Part shown: piece after piece, positions 63,501 through 64,000 of the stretch
Position numbering within the stretch: the stretch's first letter is position 1
How the letters are laid out: each line of letters begins with the position of its first letter
Origin: Tubulanus polymorphus
Taxonomy: Eukaryota > Nemertea > Palaeonemertea > Tubulaniformes > Tubulanidae
Direction of reading: 5' to 3'
DNA length: 64,000 bases
NCBI RefSeq assembly: GCF_964204645.1
Contig: NC_134036.1
Coordinates: 9,906,704 to 9,970,703, forward strand
Notes under the pieces: generated by a model
Seen by the model: only the letters and a program-made list of their open reading frames with translations
Databases searched by the model: none
What the model was told of the DNA's origin: nothing
Made by a program: the position numbers and the translations under genes

Positions 63501-64000
63501 TACGACTGTTTTTGCAGTCTGCTACTGCTGGAAGCTGACAATATTCTACCATAGGACTGTCTGTGCAGGCTGTTACTGCAGGCGGTTGACATGATTCTTC
63601 CATACGACTGTCTGTGCAGTCTTCTACTGCAGGCGGTTGACATGATTCTTCCATACGACTGTTTTTGCCATCAGCTACTGCTGGAAGTTGACAAAATTCT
63701 ACCATGCAACTGTCCTTGCAGGCCGTCACAGCAGGAAGTTGACAAGACTCTACCATACGACTGTTTTTGCCATCTGCTACCGCTTGACATTGATAAGGCT
63801 CTACCATACAACTTTCTTTGCAGGCTGTAACTGCAGGCGATCGACACAATTCTACCATACGACTGTTTTTGCAGTCTGCTACTGCTGGAAGCTGACAATA
63901 TTCTACCATAGGACTGTCTGTGCAGGCTGTTACTGCAGGCGGTTGACATGATTCTTCCATACGACTGTCTGTGCAGTCTTCTACTGCAGGCGGTTGACAT
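56560..64000. repeat. 51-bp coding minisatellite with higher-order units, continuing past the window
   Basis: A tandem 51-bp unit (minus strand, 17 residues: M-V-E-x-C-Q-x-P-A-V-T-A-C-K-D-S-R). Near the right edge the units form higher-order repeats of 357 bp (7 x 51; starts near 62600, 62957, 63314, 63671) and one of 408 bp (8 x 51). Copies there are nearly identical, while those near 56600-57500 are diverged. This suggests recent expansion at the distal side. Confidence 0.93.
57599..64000 (-). pseudogene. Upstream repeat reading frame of locus B, broken at five points
   Basis: Long minus frames of the 17-residue repeat (57795-60635 and 61048-63960, each over 940 codons) would extend locus B upstream. 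They are separated by a 1-base insertion near 57580, an in-frame TAA at 57795, a 5-base gain near 60575-60592, an in-frame TAA at 60842 (GAA to TAA) and a 1-base loss near 61066. No splice sites are visible that would remove these lesions. It is either decayed 5' coding sequence or assembly error. Confidence 0.6.

Noticed and set aside
58264-64000. Arg/Ser/Tyr-rich and Phe/Tyr-rich frames over the 51-bp repeat
   Set aside because: Off-frame readings of the 17-residue repeat; no splice or homology support.
56600-64000. CRISPR-like array
   Set aside because: Units are contiguous and coding without unique spacers, in a eukaryotic context.

Overview
The window is a piece of an animal nuclear genome, most likely a marine invertebrate. 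This is inferred from AT-rich DNA, many short GT-AG exons, long repeat-filled introns, microsatellites, a tRNA-derived SINE and mobile elements with ~154-bp core repeats resembling the bivalve pearl type. There are no bacterial operons, rRNA genes or CRISPR arrays. The species cannot be named from sequence alone.

Left (1-28.5 kb, minus strand): locus A. Splice sites and reading phases chain about 13 exons: a SET domain resembling KMT5A (27131-28458), a 3.28-kb exon of 63/81-bp coding repeats (22013-25291), an acidic poly-Asp exon (5476-5865), C2H2-like fingers, and a region resembling tyrosine recombinases in its conserved boxes (190-4010). One internal link, SET to repeats, is unresolved, and one exon carries a 1-base frameshift. 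The intron between the repeat exon and the acidic half holds a macrosatellite of 2.23-2.29-kb units (8.1-22.0 kb).

Middle (28.8-36.5 kb, plus strand): a foldback palindrome, then a Mutator-like (MULE) transposon of about 7.2 kb. Its ~100-bp inverted termini lie at 29289-29389 and 36402-36499 and enclose a six-exon gene. That gene has a FAR1-like N-terminus, a DDE transposase core, a SWIM zinc finger, a basic AT-hook-like stretch and a C-terminal PHD finger. One exon is a base short.

36.5-48 kb: mostly repeats and unannotated DNA. It holds a compound AT/GTAT microsatellite, a decayed fragment of a probable Tnp2-type transposon ORF, hairpins, and two duplicated exons followed by a broken copy of a SANT-like terminal exon.

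Right (48.1-64 kb, minus strand): locus B, a paralogue of the 3' half of locus A. The model from an ATG at 57598 to a TAA at 48115 is eight exons totalling exactly 1,168 codons. Upstream, a 51-bp coding repeat runs off the window but is broken by two nonsense codons and three frameshifts.

The most unusual feature is this gene family, in which a histone-methyltransferase-like SET domain, expanding in-frame repeats, a recombinase-like core and a SANT-like tail appear to be assembled from exons of one symmetric phase.
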